A model generated the notes under the pieces. The model searched no databases. It was not told where the DNA came from and saw only the letters and a list, made by a program, of their open reading frames with translations. 64,000 bases of DNA from Erwinia_E haradaeae_F (GTDB lineage Bacteria > Pseudomonadota > Gammaproteobacteria > Enterobacterales > Enterobacteriaceae), in NCBI RefSeq assembly GCF_900698855.1, contig NZ_LR217698.1, positions 868,001 through 932,000 of the forward strand, read 5' to 3'. Numbering within the stretch: position 1 is the first letter of the stretch; every line of letters starts with the position of its first letter. Below, one piece after another: positions 39,542-50,246 of the stretch. A program made the position numbers and the translations under genes.

Positions 39542-40036
39542 CTATTTTCTAATAAATGCACAATTAATATTTTTTACTATACGCTCTTTATTTAATTTCC
39601 ACTCACGATCTTTTAAATCATTACGCTTATCATACTTCTTTTTCCCTTGTGCAATCCCAATCTTAAGCTTAGCCCAAGCGCTTTTCCAATAAATTGATAA
39701 AGCTATTACTGTACATCCATCATGATTGACTTTTCGAATAAGACAATCTAATTCACTTTTTTTTAAAAGTAACTTACGTTTTTTATTAGGTAAACACGTA
39801 ATATGTGATGACACAAGACTAAGTGGCTGAAATATGGACCCAAATAAATAAGCTTCACCGTCTCTGAAGATAATATAACTATCATTAATATTTACTTGCT
39901 TTGCACGCAAAGATTTTACTTCCCACCCATCTAAAAGTAATCCAGCGTCCATTACTTCATTAATGAAGTAATTATAACGAGCATGCTTATTCATTGCAAT
40001 AATAGCAGGCATTAAATTCTGTTTTTTATTCATCAT
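39542..40036 (-). CDS. smpB: SmpB, tmRNA-binding protein (164 aa)
   Basis: Essential partner of tmRNA that mimics a codon-anticodon stem in the A site. Family blocks: NKHARYNYFINE, GLLLDGWEVKSLRAKQVNI, DSYIIFRDGEAYLFG, IALSIYWKSAWAKLKIGIAQGKKKYDKR and DREWKLNKERI. The basic C-terminal tail needed for accommodation is kept. E. coli SmpB has 160 aa. The start may be the second ATG (40033). Directly upstream of ssrA. Confidence 0.95.
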   Translation of the reverse strand: MMNKKQNLMPAIIAMNKHARYNYFINEVMDAGLLLDGWEVKSLRAKQVNINDSYIIFRDGEAYLFGSIFQPLSLVSSHITCLPNKKRKLLLKKSELDCLIRKVNHDGCTVIALSIYWKSAWAKLKIGIAQGKKKYDKRNDLKDREWKLNKERIVKNINCAFIRK

Positions 40037-41001
40037 CTAAATTTTACTCAATACCTCCAACTTATTAATGCTAAACTATTGACTCTAGATGAAAAATATT
40101 CAATTTTTTGCATAAAATTCGTAAAATATATTCTCTAGCTACCCATCTAATGTCGCTCTCAAGTTATCTGTTTAAAATTAAATTTAAAAAGTAAAAATGC
40201 ACAACATTACTACAGTTATCAATATATAGGTTCTAAGGTAAATAGTTCATTCAAAAATAATCAAAAACAACATACATATATTGTTATTTTTTTCTTCTAA
40301 ATAAAAAAATGACTACTAACTAGTATAAATTCATAGTAATTCTAATACCTAACTCTACTTACAAAACTCATATAAAAATTATATAATATCTTCTTATCAA
40401 TCACTAGTGAAATGTATTATAAAAATATAACATAACAATATGCCAATCCGCTTCCTATTAGTAAATAAATTTACACAAAAAAACCATCACAGCTCGTCTT
40501 ATATGATTTTATCTTATAATAAAAATATAATCATATGAAGATAATACATAGCAATAAAATAAATCCAATCTGCCTCTTCTAAAAAAATATCATTGAAATA
40601 CACTAATTTATAAAAAATAAAATAAAACACTATTAATTATACCTAATATTATCAATCTTTTATCTATTAAAATACTGTAGAAAAATCATAATACTATGAT
40701 ATTTATCTAAATAAATAACAATATTTGAAATTATATTTGGCCATGCTTTAAATTAATTTTTGATAAAAATAGCTAGAAATACACATAAATATATTTTACA
40801 AAAAAACTAATACTTCTGGTTAGCACAGAAGCGCAATGATAATAAAAAATATGAATTAAATTACCATATTATACACACTTCAAATCATGCGTTCTATATA
40901 CTATGAGTAAATTTATTATGCTAACATAAAATTAGTCAAACAAAATCCATCTATATAATTGTAACAAGTGAAATAACTGTCTAAAAAATACTGGAATTAA
41001 T
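40037..41001. other. Gene-free divergent region, smpB / ratA
   Basis: 965 bp with no gene recognised. The divergent smpB / ratA-rnfH arrangement equals that of E. coli, but the spacer has expanded. Confidence 0.6.
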
Positions 41002-41448
41002 ATGTCTAATATCATTTGTTCATCATGGGTGCCATTCAGTTCTAAAAAAATGTATATTCTCGTAAATGACATCGAATGTTATCCACAGTTCCTATCTGGA
41101 TGTATTAGTAGTCGAATAATAAATTGTAATTCTTCGCAAATGACTGCTTCTATGGATATTGAGAAATCCGGAATAAAAATGACCATTATTACCCGCAATA
41201 CTCTTGTCTCCAATAAAAGCATTCATATGCAGTTACTAGAAGGCCCATTCTCTCAACTGAGTGGCAGCTGGTATTTTATACCAATAAGTGAAAACTCCTG
41301 TCAGGTTAGACTAATATTGAATTTAAAGTTTACCGATAGACTAATCGCTATTACATTTAAAAATCTGTTTCAGAAAATAAATAAAAAGATTATTTATTCC
41401 TTTATTTACCGTGCAAAAAAAATATATGACAATAAAAATTATGGTTGA
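41002..41448 (+). CDS. ratA: RatA (YfjG), START-like/coenzyme Q-binding family protein (148 aa)
   Basis: Single polyketide-cyclase/START-fold domain (COQ10 family). Conserved elements: VPFSSKKMYILVNDIECYPQFLSGC, TTTR-like IITRNTLVSNKSI and LLEGPFSQLSGSWYF. E. coli RatA (145 aa) has been reported to hinder 70S formation when overproduced; in the COQ10 family a role in ubiquinone use is known. Here the retention of a quinol oxidase would fit the latter, by inference. It overlaps rnfH. Confidence 0.93.
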   Translation: MSNIICSSWVPFSSKKMYILVNDIECYPQFLSGCISSRIINCNSSQMTASMDIEKSGIKMTIITRNTLVSNKSIHMQLLEGPFSQLSGSWYFIPISENSCQVRLILNLKFTDRLIAITFKNLFQKINKKIIYSFIYRAKKIYDNKNYG

Positions 41449-41701
41449 TGTTGTTTATGCACTGCCTTATAAACAATACTATTATCACCTAACCATGGAG
41501 GAAGGAAGCACGGTTGAGCAAACTATTATTAAATCCGGAATAATGACAACTCGAAAAGATATTATTCTTCAAAAAAATAAATTTGGTATTTTTGGTAAAT
41601 TAGTTAAGTTATCCACACAAGTGCATAATGGTGATCGAGTAGAAATATATCGCCCTTTAGAAAAAAACTATAGAAATTTATTACATCAACAAAAAAACTA
41701 A
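41426..41701 (+). CDS. rnfH: RnfH (YfjF), UPF0125 ubiquitin-like fold protein (91 aa)
   Basis: Small beta-grasp protein. MTIKIMVDVVYALPYKQYY matches the start of E. coli RnfH, and VHNGDRVEIYRPL is the family tail. ATG 41426 is preferred; the frame is open to GTG 41411 inside ratA. Overlap with ratA is 23 bp, the usual coupling. Function is unknown despite the name. Confidence 0.93.
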   Translation: MTIKIMVDVVYALPYKQYYYHLTMEEGSTVEQTIIKSGIMTTRKDIILQKNKFGIFGKLVKLSTQVHNGDRVEIYRPLEKNYRNLLHQQKN

Positions 41702-42557
41702 CCAACATATAAAAAATAAAAACCTATTCCACCCATTGTTATACATACATAAAATTCTAATATATATTTATATACTTAAAATGTATGAAGTAAAAATTCA
41801 ACATAAATCACACTAAAATAACTCAGAGAATCCAGAAGTAAACAACAGTAAAATAGATAGGAATTATACAGAAAAATAAAAAATAAAATTTATAATTAGA
41901 TCTTAGGAATAAAATATAAAAACTCGCTAGTAACGATTTTTTATCGATACAAACTAACTACGGTTCATAAATTAAAAACTATATTTTATATAATATGCAT
42001 AAACTTTATTAAGCTTTAATTAATTAATTATAAATAACACATATAACCTGTGTCCATATTTATGGAAACATAAAATTTTTACGAAAACATTATCTTAAAA
42101 TAACATAGATTAATATAGTACAAGTATAAATTAATTAATCATTTAGATTGCCTCAATAAATTACACACTAACCATCAATAATGGTTCCTACAACAAGCCC
42201 AATAACTATATTTGTTGGTACAATAAGAAAAACTATCTTATCCCTTAGAGATGGATAACCCTAGTAACCATAAATCTCAATTTATTTTTTATCACCAATA
42301 AAAAACAAGAAACATGATTACAACTTCATAAATCACTTATTATATACAATAAAATACTTGATCATGACTACGTACTAGTATGTAAATTCAATATCGAAAC
42401 TCTTAATTGACCATCCTTATCTATATTGTGTAGATATACAATCTAAAGTATGACAAATTACATATTAAAAATATCATAAAAAATTTTAATTTTCTTAAAA
42501 AGTGCCCATATCAAATAAAAAACTAAATTTCTAATTAATTAAGAAACCATATTAAAA
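41702..42557. other. Gene-free spacer, rnfH to prfC
   Basis: 856 bp between convergent genes. bamE and recN, expected near rnfH in E. coli, are not present. No remnant recognised. Confidence 0.6.
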
Positions 42558-44147
42558 TTAATGTTCACGCATTTTCCAAAAAACTATTTCCGGATATCGT
42601 TCTTGAATCATACTTAGATGAACCATGGTTGGAGCAATATACGTGAGATTTTCACTACCATCTAACGCTAAGTAAGTTGCATTTTTTCTTTGAAACTCCT
42701 GAAGTTTACTCGTATTATTGCATGTAACCCATCGTGCAGCAACAATTTTCATTTCTTCATAAGCTGCTATCACATTATATTCATTTTTTAAACGTGAAAC
42801 TACCACATCAAATTGTAAAACACCTAACGCTCCAACAATCAAATCATGATTATTTAATGGTCGAAATATCTGTATCGCACCCTCTTCTGAAAGCTGAACC
42901 AAACCCTTAAGAAGCTGTTTTTGTTTTAATGGGTCACAGAGGCGAATACGACGAAAAAGCTCTGGTGCAAAATTTGGAATACCAAAAAATTTTATCTTTT
43001 CACCTTGTGTAAAAGTATCACCAATTTGGATCTTGCCATAATTGTGCAATCCAATAATATCTCCTGGATAGGCTTCTTCAGTCTGATAACGATCACCGGC
43101 CATAAAAGTTAACGCAGAAGTAACAACAAGATTTTTTCCAGTACGCACGTGATATAATTTTATACCTTTTTTATATTTTCCAGAAACTATGCGCATGAAT
43201 GCTACGCGATCACGATGCTTTCGATCCATGTTAGCCTGGATTTTAAAAATAAAACCACTAAAATCCTGATCCATTGCAGTCACAATCCGCTCATTGCTAT
43301 AACGAGGTAATGGTGAAGGCCCCCAGTCCACTATGCCATCAAGTACATGATCAACACCAAAGTTACCCAATGCAGTACCAAAAAATACTGGCGTCATAGT
43401 ACCCTGAAGAAACTGATGACGATCAAAAACTGATAAGGCACTTTCTATTAACTCAACTTCTTCTCGTAACTGCTTAGCAAGAACTTCGCCAATAGCTATC
43501 TCTAACTCTGGGTTATTTAAACCCTTGACTACACGAACTTCTTGAATCATATGCCCCTTTCCAGACTGATATAAATAGGCCTCATGTCTGTATAAATGAT
43601 AAACACCCTTAAATAACTTACCAAAACCAATAGGCCAGGTAATTGGAGAACAGATAAGCTTTAACTTACTCTGCACCTCATCCATAACTGTAATAGGATC
43701 ACGAATCTCACGATCCATTTTATTCATAAAAGTCAAAACAGGGGTACGATGTAGACGAGTAACATGCATCAACTGACACGTACGATTCTCTACACCTTTT
43801 ACTGCATCAATTAACATAAGACAACAATCCACAGCGGTTAATGTTCGATAAGTATCTTCCGAAAAATCTGCATGACCCGGAGTGTCAAGTAAATTAATTA
43901 AACTCCCACGATAAGGAAACTGCATAACCGAGGTACTGATAGAAATACCGCGCTCTCTCTCCATATTCATCCAATCCGATCTAACGGATCTATTAAAAAA
44001 AGAACCTTTGACTGAACCAGCAATCTGAATAACCCGCCCCAAAAGCAATACTTTTTCCGTAATTGTAGTTTTCCCAGCATCCGGGTGAGAAATAATAGCA
44101 AAAGTACGTCGTCGTGCCACTTCTTTAGAAAAAGATATATCTGACAT
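42558..44147 (-). CDS. prfC: PrfC, peptide chain release factor 3 (529 aa)
   Basis: Translational GTPase that recycles RF1/RF2. G1 SHPDAGKTT (about residues 17-25), G2 region with RGISISTSVMQF, G3 DTPGHADFSEDTYR and G4 NKMDRE are all present; the length equals E. coli PrfC. Domains II and III follow with GALGVLQFDVVVSRL. RF3 is not essential in E. coli, so its survival in a reduced genome is notable. No operon partners. Confidence 0.96.
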   Translation of the reverse strand: MSDISFSKEVARRRTFAIISHPDAGKTTITEKVLLLGRVIQIAGSVKGSFFNRSVRSDWMNMERERGISISTSVMQFPYRGSLINLLDTPGHADFSEDTYRTLTAVDCCLMLIDAVKGVENRTCQLMHVTRLHRTPVLTFMNKMDREIRDPITVMDEVQSKLKLICSPITWPIGFGKLFKGVYHLYRHEAYLYQSGKGHMIQEVRVVKGLNNPELEIAIGEVLAKQLREEVELIESALSVFDRHQFLQGTMTPVFFGTALGNFGVDHVLDGIVDWGPSPLPRYSNERIVTAMDQDFSGFIFKIQANMDRKHRDRVAFMRIVSGKYKKGIKLYHVRTGKNLVVTSALTFMAGDRYQTEEAYPGDIIGLHNYGKIQIGDTFTQGEKIKFFGIPNFAPELFRRIRLCDPLKQKQLLKGLVQLSEEGAIQIFRPLNNHDLIVGALGVLQFDVVVSRLKNEYNVIAAYEEMKIVAARWVTCNNTSKLQEFQRKNATYLALDGSENLTYIAPTMVHLSMIQERYPEIVFWKMREH

Positions 44148-44876
44148 AAAGATTCTTCTAATTTAGCATGCAATCTTATATAAATCGCATAAAGTAATGT
44201 ATTAAAAATTAACCTAATATGGTTATTAGTATCTATAAAACCCAACAATAAGTATAAAAATAAAAACATTAATTTTAAACTATATTGATAAACCATATAA
44301 ACGATCTTGTTATTTTACAAAAATAATACACTATAGAATTGAAATTAAATCATTTAGTCACTAAATTTAGTTCATAACTTTCCTTATTTAAGTTAACTTT
44401 TAAAAAAATTACCGTCATGTAACATACAACGCAACGAAATATCCATTTCAATCTATAGGAAAAACTTCAATTCATATCATTTCAATGAATAATTTCTCAC
44501 GAACATTTAAGTATCATAAAAATATGATACACAAAAGCAGAGATGTTTATGCAAACAGTATAGACTGAAAATAATCTAGTATATAAAGCAATATCAACTT
44601 AGCTCGTCAATCAATCTCTTTGATAATAACTTGAAAATTATATAAAAAATTAAAATCAAAATATTCAAATACTTAAACAGTGTATTACAGACTATATTAT
44701 ACTCATAAATCCTTCGCTTTCCATAATCTAATCTAAAAGTAATCCCACCAGTCATTTCACAGATAACATATCATAATATAAAAAATAAGATGATAAGAGA
44801 AAGTTACTAGATAGAATTAAGATTCCAATAAATATGAGCCTGATTTATACCTAAGTGATATTAAAAAAATATATAT

Positions 44877-44900
44877 CTGTTCCCGTAATACGGGATACAG
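44877..44900. repeat. Ten-bp bulged hairpin in gene-free DNA
   Basis: CTGT-TCCCGT and ACGGGA-T-ACAG pair around AAT with one bulged T. It is GC-rich for its surroundings and may be a terminator or promoter-element relic of a lost gene. Confidence 0.5.
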
Positions 44901-45599
44901 CACTACATATGACCAAAACACTTCTAGAACCATGACTACATTCAATGATTATTCAAACACTAATATCCTTAAATATATTTAATAACTTATAAATATCAGA
45001 TCGAAATACAATTCGATGACCTATGTATGTAAAAATTTAATTTAAGACTAAATTTAAAATACATTCTATCAATCTATTAGAATACATACTGTATAAACTG
45101 CGCTCAGAATATCTGAAACTACTCATAGAGCTTGTTTAATATAATATTATAATCAGTGTGATATGCCATAATTCAAAGTTGTATCTAACAGTGAAAACGT
45201 TATATCTTAGACAAAGATCATACATAAACCTAACTTAATATCTATGATCATAACTAATATTTACTATCTAAGTACCCTAATACTACTAATTCAATCGACT
45301 CTCTGGTACAAAACTTACTATTTAATTCAATATTCATATTATGATCAAACCAAAGCTTCATAATAATTTCTTTTTTTTATCGAACGAATCTATAAAATAT
45401 CTATATTCTAATTGATACAAGTATCTAAATAAAAATGGAACGATTACGCACTTAAATTAAAAAAGACATAATCTACTAAATTATTCTTGTAACATTTCTA
45501 CACATATATTAAATAAAATTCTTAAAAATAAACACAATACTTAGAAGAAAAATCTAATTTCTAAATCATATTTAATTACGTTTAACAAAATTTAATTCC

Positions 45600-45622
45600 A
45601 GTTAGTAATTTGCAAACTAACT
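45600..45622 (+). promoter_or_regulatory. Inverted repeat in the alaS upstream region
   Basis: AGTTAGT and ACTAACT flank a nine-base spacer containing TTGCAA; CATTTTATTTTT follows. It sits 102 bp before the alaS ATG. It could be a hairpin terminator relic or a palindromic operator; E. coli AlaRS is known to repress its own gene through a palindrome at the start site. No direct evidence here. Confidence 0.3.
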
Positions 45623-45723
45623 CATTTTATTTTTATAAAAATTGACTAAATCTATAACAATTTATTTTTTTAGAATATAAAGAATAATTACAAAAAATAC
45701 ATGAAAACAGTAAAGGTAAAAAT

Positions 45724-48354
45724 ATGAAACCAAGCACTTCAGAAGTTCGTCAAATGTTTCTTAATTTCTTTCAAAAAAAAGGGCATAAAATTGTACCTAG
45801 CAGTTCCCTAATTCCAAAAAATGACCCAACAATATTATTTACTAACGCTGGAATGAACCAATTCAAAAATATTTTTCTTGGTAAAGATAAACGAAACTAC
45901 TCTCGAGCCACTAGTTCTCAAAGATGTGTGCGCGCTGGCGGAAAACATAACGACTTAGAAAAAGTAGGTTTTACTGCCAAACATCATACTTTTTTTGAAA
46001 TGCTGGGAAACTTTAGCTTCGGTGATTACTTCAAACACGAAGCAATTGCTTTTTCTTGGGAATTATTAACTAGCCCTCATTGGTTTAATCTTCCAAAAGA
46101 AAAATTATGGGTTACTGTCTATGAAGACGATAATGAAACCTTTAATATTTGGAAAAAAGATATCGGAGTGGCACCAAATCAAATTATTCGCATAGGTGAT
46201 AAGAAAAACACACTATATGATTCCGATAACTTCTGGAGCATGGGCGAAACCGGTCCATGTGGACCTTCTTCTGAAATTTTTTTTGATCATGGACCCAAAA
46301 TTTTTGGTAACCCCCCTGGCACCTTAGGTGAGAATGGTGACAGATATATTGAAATCTGGAATATTGTATTTATGCAATTTAATCGCCAATTAAATGGCAC
46401 TATGTTACCATTACCTCAGTCATGCGTGGATACTGGAATGGGATTAGAAAGAATTACAGCAATCCTACAAAATGTACACTCAAACTACAAGATTGACATC
46501 TTTACCAAACTAATCCAATCAGTCGCCGAAACCATAGGTACGACAGATTTAAATAATAAATCTTTACATGTTATCGCAGATCATATTCGATCCTGCGTAT
46601 TTTTAATTGCAGATGGAGTAATTCCATCAAATGATAACCAAGCGTATGTATTACGACGTCTAATTCGACGCGCAGTGCATCATGGAAAAATGCTAGGAGC
46701 CAAAAAAACCTTTTTCTTTAAACTTGTAGATCCTTTAATTGCAATCATGGATATAAATGATGATAATTTTACCAAAAAAAAGAAAAAAATAGAAATGATT
46801 CTACAAAATGAAGAAGAACAGTATACCAAAAATATAGAGAGAGGAATATTGCTTTTAAATACAGAAATCACACAACTACAAGATCGCACCTTAGGCGGTG
46901 ATATTGCATTCCGTTTGTATGATACATTCGGGCTTCCTCTAGAATGGACTGAAAACATATGCAAACAACATAATATAGAAATTGATAAAATTGGATTTGA
47001 ATATGCAATGACACAACAACGCCAACAAGCACGTAATTCCAGTCGTTTTCATACTAAAAATCAAACCGCAATTTACATGACTCAATCTTCCGTATTTAAA
47101 GGATACGAACATTTACAATTACAAACAGTAATTACTTCTATTAATATCAACGGAAAAACCGTAGAAACTATTAACCCTGATAAAAATGGAATAATCTTTC
47201 TTGAAAGTACGCCTTTCTATGCGGAAGCTGGCGGACAAATAGGTGATAGCGGCAACCTCTATGGTAAAAAAAATTCTCATTTTTCTATTCATGATACACA
47301 AAAATATTCTCAAGCTATTGGACATAGTGGTCAGATGATCACCGGTGAATTACATATAGGTGATACAGTAATAATAGAAGTAAATGAAACAAGACGAAAA
47401 TCTATTTGTTTAAATCACTCAAGCACCCATCTTTTACAAGCAGCCTTACGGCAAGTGCTTGGACAACATGTTGAACAAAAAGGATCATTTGTAAATGACT
47501 CCTCTTTACGTTTTGATTTTTCTCATTACCAACCTATGACATTAGAAGAAATACATACCGTTGAAGAAATAATTAATTCTAAAATTCGATTAAATTCACG
47601 GATTGAAACTCATGTGATGAAACTAGAAGATGCAAAATCATCTGGAGCCATATCATTATTTAACGAAACATATAATGATTATGTACGAGTTCTACAGATA
47701 AATGACTTCTCTATTGAGCTATGTGGAGGGACTCACGCTAAAAGAACAGGTGATATTGGCCTTTTTCACCTAATCTCTGAATCAAGTGTAGCAGCAGGAG
47801 TTCGTCGTATCGAAGCAGTTACTGGAGATAGAGCTTTATTAGTACTACAAAAAGAAAATGAACAGTTATTCAATATAACTAACCTTTTGAAGGCTAATCG
47901 TTACAATATATATGAAAAAATTAACTCCTTAATAAATCATACTCATAATTTAGAAGAAAAAGTAAAAAAACTCTATCAACAGAAAGCTCTTGAAACCAAA
48001 AATTTTCTGGCTAACAATTTTATGACAATAAAAGGAGTTAAGATCTTGATACATACTTTCAACGATCTTGAACCCAAACTATTACATATAATAGTAAAAA
48101 AATTAAAAAACCAAATTAAATCAGGAATTATCGTTTTAGCAAATATTATTGATGAAAAAGTTTTTATAATTGCTAGCGTGACTTCTGATCTTACAGGGCG
48201 AGTCCAAGCTTGTAAAATTATAGAAATCCTAGCCAAAAAAATTGATGGAAAGGGAGGTGGTCATCCTAATATAGCTCAAGCAATGGGTTTAAAAATTACC
48301 ACACTACCAAAAGCCTTAATTGACATTAAAGAATGGCTATCGGAACACCTGTAA
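45724..48354 (+). CDS. alaS: AlaS, alanyl-tRNA synthetase (876 aa)
   Basis: Class II synthetase charging tRNA-Ala. The catalytic domain begins with FLNFFQKKGHKIVPSSSLIP, has motif 2 near RCVRAGGKHNDLE and motif 3 in DTGMGLERI. The editing domain keeps the zinc ligands HSSTH and CGGTH, and the C-terminal domain ends in GGGHPNIAQAMG. Length equals the E. coli enzyme, so editing is probably kept. AAGG precedes the ATG. An A8/A7 tract near 46774 is in frame. Followed by csrA as in E. coli. Confidence 0.97.
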   Translation: MKPSTSEVRQMFLNFFQKKGHKIVPSSSLIPKNDPTILFTNAGMNQFKNIFLGKDKRNYSRATSSQRCVRAGGKHNDLEKVGFTAKHHTFFEMLGNFSFGDYFKHEAIAFSWELLTSPHWFNLPKEKLWVTVYEDDNETFNIWKKDIGVAPNQIIRIGDKKNTLYDSDNFWSMGETGPCGPSSEIFFDHGPKIFGNPPGTLGENGDRYIEIWNIVFMQFNRQLNGTMLPLPQSCVDTGMGLERITAILQNVHSNYKIDIFTKLIQSVAETIGTTDLNNKSLHVIADHIRSCVFLIADGVIPSNDNQAYVLRRLIRRAVHHGKMLGAKKTFFFKLVDPLIAIMDINDDNFTKKKKKIEMILQNEEEQYTKNIERGILLLNTEITQLQDRTLGGDIAFRLYDTFGLPLEWTENICKQHNIEIDKIGFEYAMTQQRQQARNSSRFHTKNQTAIYMTQSSVFKGYEHLQLQTVITSININGKTVETINPDKNGIIFLESTPFYAEAGGQIGDSGNLYGKKNSHFSIHDTQKYSQAIGHSGQMITGELHIGDTVIIEVNETRRKSICLNHSSTHLLQAALRQVLGQHVEQKGSFVNDSSLRFDFSHYQPMTLEEIHTVEEIINSKIRLNSRIETHVMKLEDAKSSGAISLFNETYNDYVRVLQINDFSIELCGGTHAKRTGDIGLFHLISESSVAAGVRRIEAVTGDRALLVLQKENEQLFNITNLLKANRYNIYEKINSLINHTHNLEEKVKKLYQQKALETKNFLANNFMTIKGVKILIHTFNDLEPKLLHIIVKKLKNQIKSGIIVLANIIDEKVFIIASVTSDLTGRVQACKIIEILAKKIDGKGGGHPNIAQAMGLKITTLPKALIDIKEWLSEHL

Positions 48355-48794
48355 TATCTAATCTAAAACTTCTCTATGTTCAAAGAAAAAACTAATGTTC
48401 TGTTCTAATTAATAGAAAAGATACTTGTTCGGGTAAATAAGAATTTACTAAAAATTTATATAACCCATAAATATCTTTAACAAATCATTACCCTGTTCTA
48501 TGTAATAGAACAGGGTAATGATTAAAGTTAGATTTTAACCATAAAGATTAAATATCCTATAAAAAACAAAATAATATAAAAATATTTTGTGATATCCTTT
48601 GAAGATCTTTCGCTTATGAAATCAAAATATTACAATCCACCGTACTTGAATTAAAATAGTGATTCGGCCTTACTAAACACACAAGATTTCAACTTAAAAA
48701 GTATCTCCAATGTAAGAGATACAATTACAGAATATGTGAATTAATCTTATACATGATATCACATCAGATCTTTTAATCTCTCTGGGAGAACAAT
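48355..48794. other. alaS-csrA intergenic region
   Basis: 440 bp. It holds the strong 18-bp hairpin (48483-48523) and the presumed csrA promoter; no gene seen. Confidence 0.65.
48483..48523 (+). terminator. Perfect 18-bp-stem hairpin after alaS
   Basis: The 18-mer AATCATTACCCTGTTCTA and its exact reverse complement surround the loop TGTAA, 128 bp beyond the alaS stop. It is by far the strongest hairpin in this intergenic space. AAAG follows rather than a T-run, so it may act as an mRNA 3' stabiliser or as a bidirectional terminator relic. Confidence 0.6.
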
Positions 48795-48974
48795 ATGCTT
48801 ATTCTCACTCGTCGAGTGGGTGAAACCCTAATGATTGGCGAAACAGTGTCCGTAACGGTACTAGGTGTTAAAGGTAATCAAGTGCGTATTGGTATTGCTG
48901 CACCACAAGATATAGCAGTACATCGTGAAGAGATCTTTCAGCGTATACATAAAAAAAATACAAAAAAAGAATAA
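48795..48974 (+). CDS. csrA: CsrA, carbon storage regulator (59 aa)
   Basis: Small dimeric RNA-binding translational regulator recognising GGA loops. The start MLILTRRVGETLMIGE and the segment VLGVKGNQVRIGI are canonical, with the RNA-contacting HREEI near residue 43. E. coli CsrA has 61 aa; only the last few residues differ. GGGAG lies seven bases before the ATG. It comes after alaS as in E. coli. The tRNA-Ser/Arg genes that follow csrA in E. coli are absent. Confidence 0.97.
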   Translation: MLILTRRVGETLMIGETVSVTVLGVKGNQVRIGIAAPQDIAVHREEIFQRIHKKNTKKE

Positions 48975-50246
48975 ATTAACACTCCTTTATTATAGACTAG
49001 TCTTAAAAATCTTATTTAAAAATCGAGAGTTCACGTTTTTGAAATATGTAAAATTATTCTCTAATAATAGAGATAACATCTATAATCATTAGACAAATCA
49101 AAAATTGAAAGAATAATGAAATATAAAGAACTCTCGATATTAAATAAAAAATCAAGAAACATCTCTTACTTTTGAAGTAATACATTATAATCTACTTAAA
49201 TACTATAATTAGTATTTTATCTACATAAGAAATAATCTTGCAAACTCTAAAAAATAAAAGACTTATTAATAATCTCTAATTAAGTTAAATTGTAATACTT
49301 TAAATTGATCTTAATTTAATCTAATAAACTATGAGTTAAAAGAATCTGTTTTTGTTATTTATTAATCTTATAAAAATACAAGTATTTATTTAAGAAAAAT
49401 AAATAAATATTGATAATTTTATGTCACAATATTGTCATCTTTACACCATGTTAAAGCTTAGAATAATGATAATTCTAATAACAATTGTTATTGAAAATAA
49501 CATGAAGAATCAATATTATTCCTATCTTATTAACATGCATACAAAATAATAAAATTTATTTAAAATATTGTAAAAATTAGACTGATTACTAAAACTACTA
49601 ATTTGAGACTCTATATTAAAGAGAGATCTCTCTATGTTTTTAACAGTCCATGCAATATATTCTAAATACTTAGAATCTCAATGCCATTGTTCAATCAATG
49701 ATATAACAATCAATTCAATCTCTATTTTTTAAATATGACTATATACCTAGTTACTAAAATAGTAATTCATTCTTTCTGGTTAAAATAATGAATTTACAAC
49801 AAAATAAACTATATCAATTAATATACTTATAAGTATTAAGGATTTCTTACAACACATCAAAATAGCAAATTAAATTTGCAATATATCCATTATATTAAAA
49901 TATATACTTTTAGCTATTACTAATAAAATAATAATATCTTTAGATATAATAACTAAAAAATAAAGCTACTTAGATCATAAAACTATCATATATAAATACT
50001 ATCTCGTATTTTTATTAGATAATGGTATCTCTTCGTCTATATTTGATCTAGATAGATCCAAGCTATCTATCTAGAGACCTATATTAATTAATTATAAACA
50101 ATTACGCTCTAATTCAGAATATTTCCCTAGCCAGATTGTCTAGTTAATATAGAATATTTTTAATGCTATGTACCATTGACACGAAAAATCAGATATCAGA
50201 GACTATATTCAAGATTTGCTAAAAGATTTTACAGGCGTATATAAGT
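48975..50246. other. 1.3 kb gene-free region, csrA to lptF
   Basis: No gene recognised. It contains an 11-bp inverted repeat pair (49022-49032 and 49128-49138) soon after csrA. Confidence 0.6.
49022..49138 (+). repeat. Inverted repeat ATCGAGAGTTC enclosing about 95 nt
   Basis: ATCGAGAGTTC (49022-49032) is matched exactly by GAACTCTCGAT (49128-49138). The inside can pair further with gaps, including TCTCTAATAATAGAGA as an inner hairpin. It starts 48 nt after csrA. It could be a folded 3' UTR or a small RNA relic. Confidence 0.5.

Larger units (their letters stand above)
44148..45723. other. 1.6 kb gene-free divergent region, prfC / alaS
   Basis: No gene recognised. Contains a bulged CTGTTCCCGT hairpin (44877-44900) and an inverted repeat 102 bp before alaS (45600-45622). 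Confidence 0.6.
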
